Source: an uncultured Stenotrophomonas sp.
GTDB taxonomy: Bacteria > Pseudomonadota > Gammaproteobacteria > Xanthomonadales > Xanthomonadaceae
Direction: 5' to 3'
Assembly (NCBI GenBank): GCA_913775725.1
Contig: CAJYNG010000022.1
Coordinates: 62,001-126,000, forward strand
Length of the DNA stretch: 64,000 nt
The notes below the pieces were generated by a model. It had not been told where the DNA came from and made no database searches. It was given only the letters and a program-made list of their open reading frames with translations. Numbering within the stretch: position 1 is the stretch's first letter; every line of letters starts with the position of its first letter. The translations under genes and the position numbers were made by a program. Below are positions 17,200 through 24,719 of the stretch, in pieces.

Positions 17200-18084
17200 A
17201 TGCCGTTGCGTTCCCCGCTGATCCTGGACCTGGACGGTGGCGTATTGCCGCTGCCACAGGCGCAGACCCTGGCCCTGCCGCAGTGGCACGATCCCCTGCG
17301 CTTCGCCTGCAGCACTGCCACCCTCGACCGTTTCGCCGCTGAAGTGCTGGCACCGCTGCCCGCGCAGCTCGGCACGGTCATGCTCGGCAGTGGCGACTTC
17401 CACCACCTCAGCCTGCCGCTGCTGCAGCGCATGCGCCCGCAGCAGCGCTTCCAGCTGGTGGTGCTGGACAACCATCCGGACAACATGCGTTTTCCGTTCG
17501 GCATGCATTGCGGGTCGTGGGTGAATGCCGCCAGCAAGCTCCCGCAGATCTCGCACATCCACGTGCTCGGCATCACCTCGAGTGACATCGGCCTGGGCCA
17601 CGCCTGGGAGAACCATTGGCGCCCGCTGATGGGCGGGCGCCTGACCTACTGGTGCATGGATGTGGACGTGAGCTGGGGCCACCGCCTCGGCATGGGCCGC
17701 GCTTTCCGACGCTTCGAGCACCCGGAGGCACTGGTTGCCGCGTTCGCCGCCGAGCAGGCCAAGTCGCCGCAACCGACCTACCTGTCGATCGACAAGGACG
17801 TGTTCGCCGAGGACGTCGCCCGCAGCAACTGGGACCAGGGCCGCTTCCAGCTGGAACACGCACTGGTGGTGATCGAAGCGCTGCGCGCCGGCGGCCTGGT
17901 GGGCAGCGACATCACCGGCGAAGTGTCGCTGGCCAATTACCAGAGCCGCTTCAAGCGCTGGCTGTCGTCGCTGGATGGCCAGCCCGACATCAGCGCCGAG
18001 GACCTTCCCGTCTGGCAGGCACGGCACCAGCAGGTGAACCGCGAGCTGCTGGCCGCGATGGCCGCCGTACCAACCGCCTGCTGA
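17200..18084 (+). CDS. Arginase/agmatinase-family ureohydrolase
   Basis: This 294-residue protein keeps all the residues that bind the two manganese ions in ureohydrolases. They are the His in GSGDFHH (68/69), D90-H92-D94 in LDNHPDN, and D198/D200 in SIDKDVF. The 108-residue spacing from D90 to D198 equals that from D124 to D232 in rat arginase. The rest is strongly divergent (for example WENHWRPLMGG, WCMDVDVSWG), so substrate recognition is probably new: a guanidino or amidino compound rather than arginine. GGAGG lies 11 bases before the ATG, and the gene is 4 bases downstream of the acyltransferase. It is the last gene of the co-directional cluster. Confidence 0.83.
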   Translation: MPLRSPLILDLDGGVLPLPQAQTLALPQWHDPLRFACSTATLDRFAAEVLAPLPAQLGTVMLGSGDFHHLSLPLLQRMRPQQRFQLVVLDNHPDNMRFPFGMHCGSWVNAASKLPQISHIHVLGITSSDIGLGHAWENHWRPLMGGRLTYWCMDVDVSWGHRLGMGRAFRRFEHPEALVAAFAAEQAKSPQPTYLSIDKDVFAEDVARSNWDQGRFQLEHALVVIEALRAGGLVGSDITGEVSLANYQSRFKRWLSSLDGQPDISAEDLPVWQARHQQVNRELLAAMAAVPTAC

Positions 18085-18098
18085 CCTCTGGCCGGCAA

Positions 18099-18228
18099 TG
18101 CCAACCAAGGTTGGCAACTACCAGAGCCGGGTAGAGCCGAGCCCACGCTCGGCTGGCACCTTCTGTAGAGTCGAGCCATGCTCGACTGCGGGGACCGCGA
18201 ACAGCAGCCGAGCATGGCTCGGCTCTAC
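18099..18228. repeat. Array of four GTAG palindromes (SMAG-like)
   Basis: Four units lie in the gap after the ureohydrolase gene. They are TGCCAACCaaGGTTGGCA ending in CTAC (18099-18121), GTAGAGCCGAGCccacGCTCGGCT (18131-18154), GTAGAGTCGAGccatgCTCGACT (18165-18187) and an inverted AGCCGAGCatgGCTCGGCTCTAC (18206-18228). The orientations are mixed, and the facing pair could fold into one larger hairpin. They may act as terminators or transcript stabilisers. Confidence 0.85.
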
Positions 18229-18256
18229 ACTGGGTTCCCATCTCGGAGCCCTCGCC

Positions 18257-18616
18257 ATGCCCCAGACCGTCATCCCGCAACTGCGCATGCGCCACGCCGA
18301 TACCACCCTGCCGTTCTACGTGCAGGGGCTGGGCTTCGTGGTCGACTGGGAACACCGCTTCGAACCCGGCTTCCCCCTGTTCGCCCAGCTCACCCGCGAC
18401 GGCCAGACGATCTTCCTCACCGAGCACAGCGGCGACTGCGAGGTCGGCGGCGCGGTGTACTTCATTGTCGAGGATGTCGACGCCCTGCACCGCGCCTTCA
18501 GCGCCGCCAGCGTGCCCATCGAGCAGCCCCCGCATGACACGGAATGGGGCAGCCGCGAGATGCTGCTGCGCGACCCCGACGGCAACCGGCTGCGCTTCGC
18601 CACCCACGTGGACTGA
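18257..18616 (+). CDS. VOC-superfamily protein (glyoxalase/bleomycin-resistance type)
   Basis: This 119-residue protein has the paired beta-alpha-beta-beta-beta fold of the vicinal oxygen chelate superfamily. The visible core is LPFYVQGLGFVVDWEHRF, then DGQTIFLTEH, VYFIVEDVDALHRAF, and the ending REMLLRDPDGNRLRFATHV. The short size and segment order are closest to bleomycin-binding-type immunity proteins. These bind and sequester ligands rather than catalyse. GGAG lies 9 bases before the ATG. It stands alone between a repeat array and the ParD-like gene. Confidence 0.82.
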   Translation: MPQTVIPQLRMRHADTTLPFYVQGLGFVVDWEHRFEPGFPLFAQLTRDGQTIFLTEHSGDCEVGGAVYFIVEDVDALHRAFSAASVPIEQPPHDTEWGSREMLLRDPDGNRLRFATHVD

Positions 18617-18634
18617 ACCATGCGGACTTGAGGA

Positions 18635-18666
18635 GGATATACGAAACATATATGCTTCGTATATCC
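18635..18666. promoter_or_regulatory. Palindromic operator-like site before the ParD-like gene
   Basis: A perfect 11-base inverted repeat, GGATATACGAA ... TTCGTATATCC, with a 10-base AT-rich centre (acatatatgc) ends 18 bases before the ParD-like ATG. It is strikingly AT-rich for this genome and overlaps the likely promoter. Antitoxin-type ribbon-helix-helix proteins usually bind such sites to repress their own operon. Confidence 0.65.
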
Positions 18667-18684
18667 ACTCCACCAGGACCGCCC

Positions 18685-18897
18685 ATGGGCATCGTCAACA
18701 TCGATGACACCCTGCACGACCAGCTGCGCCGTGCCTGCACCGTTTCCAGCCGTTCGATCAACGCCCAGGCCAACTTCTGGATCCGGGTCGGCATGCTGTG
18801 CGAGATGAACCCCACGCTGAGCTTCCAGGACATCGTCGCCAGCGAACTGCGCGCAGCCGGCGTACAGCCGCAGGCGCTGGCCCCCGGGCGGGCCTGA
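18685..18897 (+). CDS. ParD-like ribbon-helix-helix protein
   Basis: This 70-residue protein (MGIVNIDDTLHDQLRRACTV ...) resembles the ParD-like antitoxin family PF11903: a beta strand (IVNIDD), then helices LHDQLRRAC and SRSINAQANFWIRVGML. The stop is one base before the ATG of a methionine aminopeptidase gene, so the two are surely co-transcribed. No ParE toxin is present. It is likely an autoregulator acting at the palindrome just upstream. It might instead be an accessory to the peptidase; an antitoxin role is unproven. Confidence 0.78.
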   Translation: MGIVNIDDTLHDQLRRACTVSSRSINAQANFWIRVGMLCEMNPTLSFQDIVASELRAAGVQPQALAPGRA

Positions 18898-18898
18898 C

Positions 18899-19696
18899 AT
18901 GGCGATGATCAAGCAGCCGCACGAAATCGCGTTGATGGCCGAATCCGGGCGCCTGCTTGCGCAGGTGTTCGCCGCGCTCGACCAACTGCCGCTGCAGGGT
19001 CGCAGCACGATGGAGATCAACGAGTTCGTCGAGCGCATGATCGTCGATGAGCTGCAGGCGCGGCCGGCCAGCAAGGGGCAGTACGGCTTCCCGTATGTGC
19101 TCAACACTTCGATCGACAACGTGATCTGCCACGGCGTTCCCAGCACCACCGACGTGCTGCGCAACGGCCAGATCGTCAACCTCGACATCACCCTGGAGAA
19201 GAACGGCTACATCGCCGACTCCAGCACCACCTATCTGGTGGGTGAGGTCGACTACGCCGCGCGCAGGCTGGTGCAGACCACCTACCAGGCGATGTGGAAA
19301 GGCATCGGCGCGGTGCGCCCGGGAGCGCGCCTGGGCGATATCGGCCACGCCATCGCCCGCCACGCGCGCAGCCACGGCTACAGCGTGGTGAAGGAGTACT
19401 GCGGCCACGGTATTGGCCAGGAGATGCACGAAGAACCGCAGATTCTGCACTACGGCCATCCCAACACCGGCATGGTGCTGGAAGAAGGCATGGTGTTCAC
19501 CATCGAGCCGATGCTCAACCAGGGCAAGCCGGCCATCCGCCAGCAGCCGGACGAATGGCCGGTCTACACGCGCGACGGCAAGCTGTCGGCGCAGTTCGAA
19601 CACACCGTGGCGGTTACCCGCAGCGGCGTGCGCGTGCTGACCCTGCGCCCTGGCGAGACGCCGTTGTGCGCCATCGACCGGATGGCGACCGGCTGA
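18899..19696 (+). CDS. map: Type I methionine aminopeptidase paired with a ParD-like gene
   Basis: This 265-residue enzyme removes initiator methionine. The five metal ligands are visible in order: Asp in NLDITLEKNGYIADSS (two Asp), His in CGHGIGQEMHEEP, Glu in VFTIEPM and Glu in QFEHTVAVT. The size fits the compact type I form without an N-terminal zinc-finger extension. The usual housekeeping map gene sits beside rpsB in most proteobacteria, and rpsB is not here, so this is probably a second copy. The coupling to a ParD-like gene (one-base gap) is the notable feature. Confidence is high for the family, low for a specialised role. Confidence 0.9.
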   Translation: MAMIKQPHEIALMAESGRLLAQVFAALDQLPLQGRSTMEINEFVERMIVDELQARPASKGQYGFPYVLNTSIDNVICHGVPSTTDVLRNGQIVNLDITLEKNGYIADSSTTYLVGEVDYAARRLVQTTYQAMWKGIGAVRPGARLGDIGHAIARHARSHGYSVVKEYCGHGIGQEMHEEPQILHYGHPNTGMVLEEGMVFTIEPMLNQGKPAIRQQPDEWPVYTRDGKLSAQFEHTVAVTRSGVRVLTLRPGETPLCAIDRMATG

Positions 19697-19736
19697 CCTC
19701 AGCACCTCCGCGCCTTGATGTCCCTCTTGCATGACG

Positions 19737-19752
19737 TGCGACACATGTCGCA
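19737..19752. promoter_or_regulatory. Candidate BlaI-type operator
   Basis: TGCGACA-CA-TGTCGCA is a 16-base site with perfect 7-base arms, ending 35 bases before the start of the BlaI-type gene. Its inner ACA/TGT core resembles the TACA/TGTA arms of BlaI/MecI operators. Location and symmetry support autoregulation. Confidence 0.65.
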
Positions 19753-19787
19753 CACTCACGACATCAATCGCACGCACAGGTCTGACC

Positions 19788-20171
19788 ATGCCCCGCGTCC
19801 CAACACCTTCGAACGCCGAACTGGAGTTGTTGAAGTGCCTATGGCGCGACGGCGCCTGCAGCGCGCGTGAACTGCACAACGCGGCAGCTGCCACACTGGA
19901 CTGGTCGTACTCGTCCACGCGCAAGACGCTGGAGCGGATGGTCGACAAGGGGCTGGTGAAAGAGGGCAGCCAGCATGGCCTGAATGTCTACAGTGCCAAG
20001 GTCGGCAAGGTAGCCACACTGGCCGCACTCAGTGCCGACTTCGCCCGTCGCGTGCTGGAGATTGACGGGCCGCTGCCGACCCAGGCATTCGCCGAAAGCC
20101 GCCTGCTGAGCGACAAGGAAATCGAGCAACTGCAGGCGCTGCTGCTCCAGGATGACGAGGACCAGCCATGA
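19788..20171 (+). CDS. BlaI/MecI-family repressor
   Basis: This 127-residue winged-helix protein begins PSNAELELLKCLWRDGACSARELHNAA. It then has the typical SSTRKTLERMVDKGLVKEG recognition helix and wing, followed by a C-terminal dimerisation region. BlaI proteins are released from DNA when a partner membrane peptidase cleaves them. The partner gene here starts inside this gene's stop codon (ATGA overlap) and encodes an M56 peptidase, so the classic repressor/sensor pair is present. No beta-lactamase gene is in the window; the regulated gene is probably the TonB receptor downstream. Confidence 0.9.
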   Translation: MPRVPTPSNAELELLKCLWRDGACSARELHNAAAATLDWSYSSTRKTLERMVDKGLVKEGSQHGLNVYSAKVGKVATLAALSADFARRVLEIDGPLPTQAFAESRLLSDKEIEQLQALLLQDDEDQP

Positions 20172-21634
20172 GCCTGTCATCAACCGCGCCGTGGATGATC
20201 AGCCTCGCTGCGAGCCTGCTGGGGGCTGGCCTGGTCTGGTACGGCGCGCAATTGCTACAGCGGTTGCTCAGCCTTTCACATGCGTCGGCACGCTTTTGGC
20301 TGGGGGCGTGGTTGTGTGCTGTGCTGCCCCCCTTGCTTGCACTGTTGCTGCCGGTGAAGGCGACACCGTTGCAGGAGCTGGCCAGCGCATTGCCTGTTGC
20401 GCTGGACAGCGGCACCGGCGTACTGCTGCCCGTGCAACTGCCTGCACTCGCGGCGACCGAATCCTTGATGGCCTGGCTGACGCCACTGCTGCTGACCGTC
20501 TATATCGCAGGGGCCATGCTGGCCCTCGTTCGCTGGGCGTTGGCCAGCCGCCGGTTGTGGGTCCTGCTGCGCGGCAGCCACGCGCTGCAGACAGCGCAGT
20601 TGCCTGGCCCGCAATCGCGCCACGCCGTGCAGGGGCTGCGGCAGGAAGGCATCGCGGTGCGTACTGTAGAAGGTAGCGGTACGCCGTTCGCCCTGTGCAT
20701 GCCGCGGCCGCAGATCATCCTGCCCACGGCCAGCCTGATCCTGCCGGATCGTACGCTTCGCCTGGTCATCGGCCATGAGGCGGCCCACCTGCAGCGCCGT
20801 GATCCCCAGCGCGCAGCGCTGATGCGGCTTGTTGGTGCACTGTACTGGTTCAATCCCTTCGTTCGACGCATTGCCGCGCGCATGCAACTGGCCGCCGAGC
20901 TGCAATGCGATGCACATGCACTGGCCGAAGGTGGTGCTGCCAACGACGGCCGCCTGTTGGCCCACGCTTATGTCCAGACACTTCGCTGCGCGACGGCAGT
21001 GCAGCCGGCCAGCGCCCTCACCCATCGCGATTTCGGCGGCCATCAGGTGCGCCTGCAGCACATGCTGCAGGGTGATGGCGGTCGCCGCCCAGGCATCATC
21101 AGCATCCTGTTGATGTTCGCACTGGGCTCTGCCTGCACACTCGGCCTGGCCACCGTACAGGCTGCCGCGGTGGCAGGACCGACGTCACTGACGCTGCCAC
21201 TCCCCATCGCATCGGTAACCCTGGTGGAAGCCACGCCGCTACCCCCGTCATTCTTCATGCCACTGTCCAATGCGCGGGTAACCAGCGTGTTCGGTCACGT
21301 CTCCGACTTCCGCCAGAACGCCCATCACGGCACCGACTTCGCCGCGCGCCGTGGCACCGCCGTGCTCGCACCCGCCGACGGCATCGTGATCGCCGCCACG
21401 CACGCCTATCCCGATGGTGCGAACTACGGCACGGTTGTCGTGATCGATCACGGCGGTGGCTGGCAGTCGCTGTTTGCACACCTGCAGGACTTCGCGGTAC
21501 AGCCAGGCCAGCGGGTGCGCAGGGGAGATCCCATCGCCCGCAGCGGCAACACCGGGCGCACCACCGGTCCACACCTGCACATGGAACTGCTGCGCAACGG
21601 AACACGAGTGGACCCGCAGCACTGGCTGCAGTAA
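20168..21634 (+). CDS. M56 (BlaR1-type) membrane peptidase fused to an M23 (LytM) domain
   Basis: This 488-residue protein joins two metallopeptidases. Residues about 1-330 are a BlaR1/M56 module with several membrane helices and the zinc motif HEAAH (203-207). A further helix at about 315-340 is followed by a secreted M23 domain with HHGTDF (H386, D390) and HLH (469-471), which is the complete LytM zinc set. BlaR1 proteins normally carry a penicillin-binding sensor at this end. A peptidoglycan-peptidase domain in that place implies that cell-wall peptides are sensed or cut. It overlaps the BlaI-like repressor gene by four bases and precedes a TonB receptor gene. Confidence 0.87.
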   Translation: MSLSSTAPWMISLAASLLGAGLVWYGAQLLQRLLSLSHASARFWLGAWLCAVLPPLLALLLPVKATPLQELASALPVALDSGTGVLLPVQLPALAATESLMAWLTPLLLTVYIAGAMLALVRWALASRRLWVLLRGSHALQTAQLPGPQSRHAVQGLRQEGIAVRTVEGSGTPFALCMPRPQIILPTASLILPDRTLRLVIGHEAAHLQRRDPQRAALMRLVGALYWFNPFVRRIAARMQLAAELQCDAHALAEGGAANDGRLLAHAYVQTLRCATAVQPASALTHRDFGGHQVRLQHMLQGDGGRRPGIISILLMFALGSACTLGLATVQAAAVAGPTSLTLPLPIASVTLVEATPLPPSFFMPLSNARVTSVFGHVSDFRQNAHHGTDFAARRGTAVLAPADGIVIAATHAYPDGANYGTVVVIDHGGGWQSLFAHLQDFAVQPGQRVRRGDPIARSGNTGRTTGPHLHMELLRNGTRVDPQHWLQ

Positions 21635-21743
21635 TGCACTGACCGGCGCGCCGCCGCTCACCTCTACGCATCGTTTCGATTCCCGGTCGCGGGAGGACCT
21701 GCTGCGGCCGGCTGTCACGCCATGACAAAGGAACTGCACACCA

Positions 21744-23942
21744 ATGCAACGATCTTCGTCCTCCTCGACAACGGGGAGTTCGCGCACCAGGGTATGGCTC
21801 ACCATCGGCTGTCTGACGGCATCAACGACAGCAGCGGCGGCTCCACCAACGACACCGGCGCCTCCGATCACGACCGATCTGGACACCGTGAAGGTCCAGG
21901 CCGGGCGCTACGATGCTCGCCGTGACGACACCGCCAGCCGTATTGTCGTGGACCACGATACGTTGCAACGACACGGTGATACCGACCTGCTGGAGGCACT
22001 CAAGCGCCTTCCAGGTGTCAGCGTTTCCAGCGGCGCACCAGGCCGCCCAGGCACCGTGTCACTACGCGGCCTGGGCGCGGGCTACACGCAGATCCTGTTG
22101 AACGGCCAACGCACGCCCGCCGGTTTCAGCCTGGACTCACTGGCCACCGATCTGATCGAGCGCGTCGAAATCCTGCGCGCGCCCTCCGCTGATCAGGGCA
22201 TGGGTACCATCGCCGGCACACTCAACATCGTCACCCGTGCACCGGTTGCAAAAGACAGTCAACGACTGACGGTTTCATGGACGGATACCCAAGGGCGCAT
22301 GACCCCATCAGCAAGCTGGCGTCAGGCCCGCTCCAACCTCGATCGTGATTATTCACTGACCGCCACGGCAACCGCCCGCGCATTCCTGGTGGAGGAACGC
22401 AGCAGAGAAGACGCTTGGGAGGGTATTGGTGCGCCGCTGCTGCATCGACAATCGCGCCTGCGTGCCACCGGCCAACGCGACAGCGTTTCGCTCTCGCCCT
22501 CACTGACGTTCAGAACCAGCGATGACACCACCCTTTCGCTGCAGGCCCTGCTGGAAGCGTCCGACTTCCGTCGCGACATGTCCATTGACTGGGACACACT
22601 GCTGGGTCCGCCGCTACGCACTCCCCATTACCGGCAGCACACGCACCTGCGTCTTGACCAGGGTCAGGTCAGCGCAGAGTGGGAGAAAAAACTGTCGGAT
22701 GGAGGCAGCCTGAACCTACGCCTGGCAATGGACGGAAACCGGGAGGACTACCGCTTTCGCGAACAAGGACAGGATGAGGCACAGCAGGATAATCTTTTTG
22801 ATCGCACCGATGCGAAGCTGCACGTGCTGGGTGGCACCACCCGCGTGAAGTGGACCCTGCCGGCGTGGGGCCGCCATACATTGCAGGTCGGTGCCGAAAG
22901 CAGCATGGACTCGCGGCGTGAATCCCGAGTGCAGCAATTGCATTATTTCCCCAGCGAACCGTCGACGGTCAGCGACCTCTCCTTCGATGCGCGGCTGCAT
23001 CGCGTGGCGCTGTACGCGCAGGATGAGTTTCCCTGGGGCGCGCGCAGTGCCTTCTACGTCGGTGGCCGTTGGGAACAACTGCGGACCCGCAGCGAAGGTC
23101 GGAATTTCGCCACGACGCGTCACCGTGCCAGCGTGTTCACGCCGGTCCTGCAGAGCCTCTGGAAGCGTGCAAAGGGCAAGGACCAGCTACGGTTCTCTTT
23201 GAGCCGCAGCTTCCGCGCACCATCGCTGCGCTCGCTGGTCCCGCGTCCGTACACCTCTACCAACAACCGCCCACTGAACCCCGACGAGATCGGGAATCCA
23301 TCGCTGCGTCCGGAACTGGCGTGGGGTCTGGATGCGGCTTGGGAAATGCATGGCAGTGAAGGTACTCAGGGAAGCATCGGCGGCTACCTGCGTCGCATCG
23401 ATGCACCGATCCGCAATGAAACGTTGCTACGTGACGGGCGCTGGGTATCGACGCCGGTCAACGGTACCCGCGCCATGGCCTGGGGAATCGAGATGGATGG
23501 CAGGATGCCGCTGGCACGTCTGTACCACAGAGGGCCGGATATCGAGCTGCGCGGCAACGCCACCTGGAACCACTCCCGGGTCAGGGATCTTCCCGGGCCT
23601 GACAATCGGATTGAAGACCAGGTGCCATTCACCGCCAATGCGTCGCTCGATTACCGCATCTCATCGCGCTGGAGCAGCGGCCTGGCGTACACCCATCGCA
23701 GTGGAGGCAGAATACGCTACAACCTGAGCGAGCTGGACATCACGGCCTATCGACGCGAGCTGGAGGCCTGGGCACAGTACGCAACCGAGCGGCACGGCAA
23801 GCTGCGCTTGACCGCCTCGAACCTGCTGGCGCAGGACATCGAGACCGGCCAGTGGCGTTTCGACGAAGGTGGATCACAGGTACTTCACAACACCCGGCGT
23901 TCCGTGCCAAGTCTTCGCCTGCAATGGGAGCTTCCGCTGTGA
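21744..23942 (+). CDS. TonB-dependent outer-membrane receptor
   Basis: This 732-residue receptor has a signal region (LTIGCLTASTTAAAA), a TonB box (LDTVKVQA) and a plug domain with DLLEALKRLPGVSVSSG, VSLRGLGAGYTQILLNG and LIERVEILRAPSADQGMGTIAGTLNIVTR. A beta-barrel ends in LRLQWELPL. Compared with classical siderophore receptors the plug is short and the C terminus lacks a final Phe. AAGGA lies before the ATG at 21744. It is 109 bases after the M56-M23 gene in the same direction, so may be controlled by the BlaI-like repressor. The base composition looks somewhat less GC-rich than neighbouring genes. Ligand unknown. Confidence 0.87.
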   Translation: MQRSSSSSTTGSSRTRVWLTIGCLTASTTAAAAPPTTPAPPITTDLDTVKVQAGRYDARRDDTASRIVVDHDTLQRHGDTDLLEALKRLPGVSVSSGAPGRPGTVSLRGLGAGYTQILLNGQRTPAGFSLDSLATDLIERVEILRAPSADQGMGTIAGTLNIVTRAPVAKDSQRLTVSWTDTQGRMTPSASWRQARSNLDRDYSLTATATARAFLVEERSREDAWEGIGAPLLHRQSRLRATGQRDSVSLSPSLTFRTSDDTTLSLQALLEASDFRRDMSIDWDTLLGPPLRTPHYRQHTHLRLDQGQVSAEWEKKLSDGGSLNLRLAMDGNREDYRFREQGQDEAQQDNLFDRTDAKLHVLGGTTRVKWTLPAWGRHTLQVGAESSMDSRRESRVQQLHYFPSEPSTVSDLSFDARLHRVALYAQDEFPWGARSAFYVGGRWEQLRTRSEGRNFATTRHRASVFTPVLQSLWKRAKGKDQLRFSLSRSFRAPSLRSLVPRPYTSTNNRPLNPDEIGNPSLRPELAWGLDAAWEMHGSEGTQGSIGGYLRRIDAPIRNETLLRDGRWVSTPVNGTRAMAWGIEMDGRMPLARLYHRGPDIELRGNATWNHSRVRDLPGPDNRIEDQVPFTANASLDYRISSRWSSGLAYTHRSGGRIRYNLSELDITAYRRELEAWAQYATERHGKLRLTASNLLAQDIETGQWRFDEGGSQVLHNTRRSVPSLRLQWELPL

Positions 23943-23992
23943 TCGGCCTATGCACGAAGTACCACTCAAGCGCGCTGTACCCGGCCGCGCAC

Positions 23993-24613
23993 TCATGGCG
24001 ATAGCGGGCGCAACAGCAGCAGCGTTGCGAGGCAGAGCATGAAGACCGCAACACCTGCGTCCAGCACACGCCAGGCGCTCGGCCTGCGGAACACCGGCTG
24101 CAACAGGCGCGCGCCATAGCCCAGCGTGCAGAACCAGGCCACGCTGGCCACGCATGCACCGGCGGCGAAGGCCCAGCGCAGATCGCCCGGGTAGCGCGTG
24201 GACAGGCTGCCCAGCAGCACCACCGTATCTAGATAGACGTGCGGGTTGAGCAGGGTGAAGGCCAGGCAGGTCAGCAGTACCTGCCCCCCGCTGCCGCCCT
24301 GTGCCTCGGCGGCGGCCAGCGCACTGCCACCGCGCCACGCGCGCAGCCCCGCCTGCAGGCCATACCAGAGCAGGAAGGCCGCACCACCGAAGCGCAGCAC
24401 CTGCAGCAGCAGCGGCCACTGCAGCACCAGCGCGCCCATGCCTCCGACACCGGCCAGTATCAGCGCGATGTCCGCACCGGCGCAGGCCAGCACTACCCTC
24501 CCCACATGGCGCTGCTGCAGGCTCTGACGCAGCACGAAGGCATTCTGTGCGCCGATGGCGATGATCAGGCCGGCACCTGCGAACAGGCCGGCGGCGGTAG
24601 CGGCAATCCACAT
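23993..24613 (-). CDS. argO: LysE/ArgO-family amino-acid exporter
   Basis: This 206-residue inner-membrane protein has about six helices and the LysE hallmark GLIIAIGAQNAFVLRQSL near the N terminus, plus TLLNPHVYLDTVVLLGS in the middle. Members export arginine or lysine to avoid excess. The divergent gene encodes an ArgP-like LysR regulator, which is the arrangement seen in Xanthomonas and Pseudomonas and in corynebacterial lysE/lysG. The length fits ArgO (about 211). The exact amino acid exported is inferred. Confidence 0.88.
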   Translation of the reverse strand: MWIAATAAGLFAGAGLIIAIGAQNAFVLRQSLQQRHVGRVVLACAGADIALILAGVGGMGALVLQWPLLLQVLRFGGAAFLLWYGLQAGLRAWRGGSALAAAEAQGGSGGQVLLTCLAFTLLNPHVYLDTVVLLGSLSTRYPGDLRWAFAAGACVASVAWFCTLGYGARLLQPVFRRPSAWRVLDAGVAVFMLCLATLLLLRPLSP

Positions 24614-24719
24614 CAGGACAGGCCAGGCAGCGGGGAGACGCGCAGGGTGCGGCCAACGGACACGTTAAGACAAACTGATTTTTCTTTATCCTGTGCAGAA
24701 ATACTGAAGAGATACTGGT

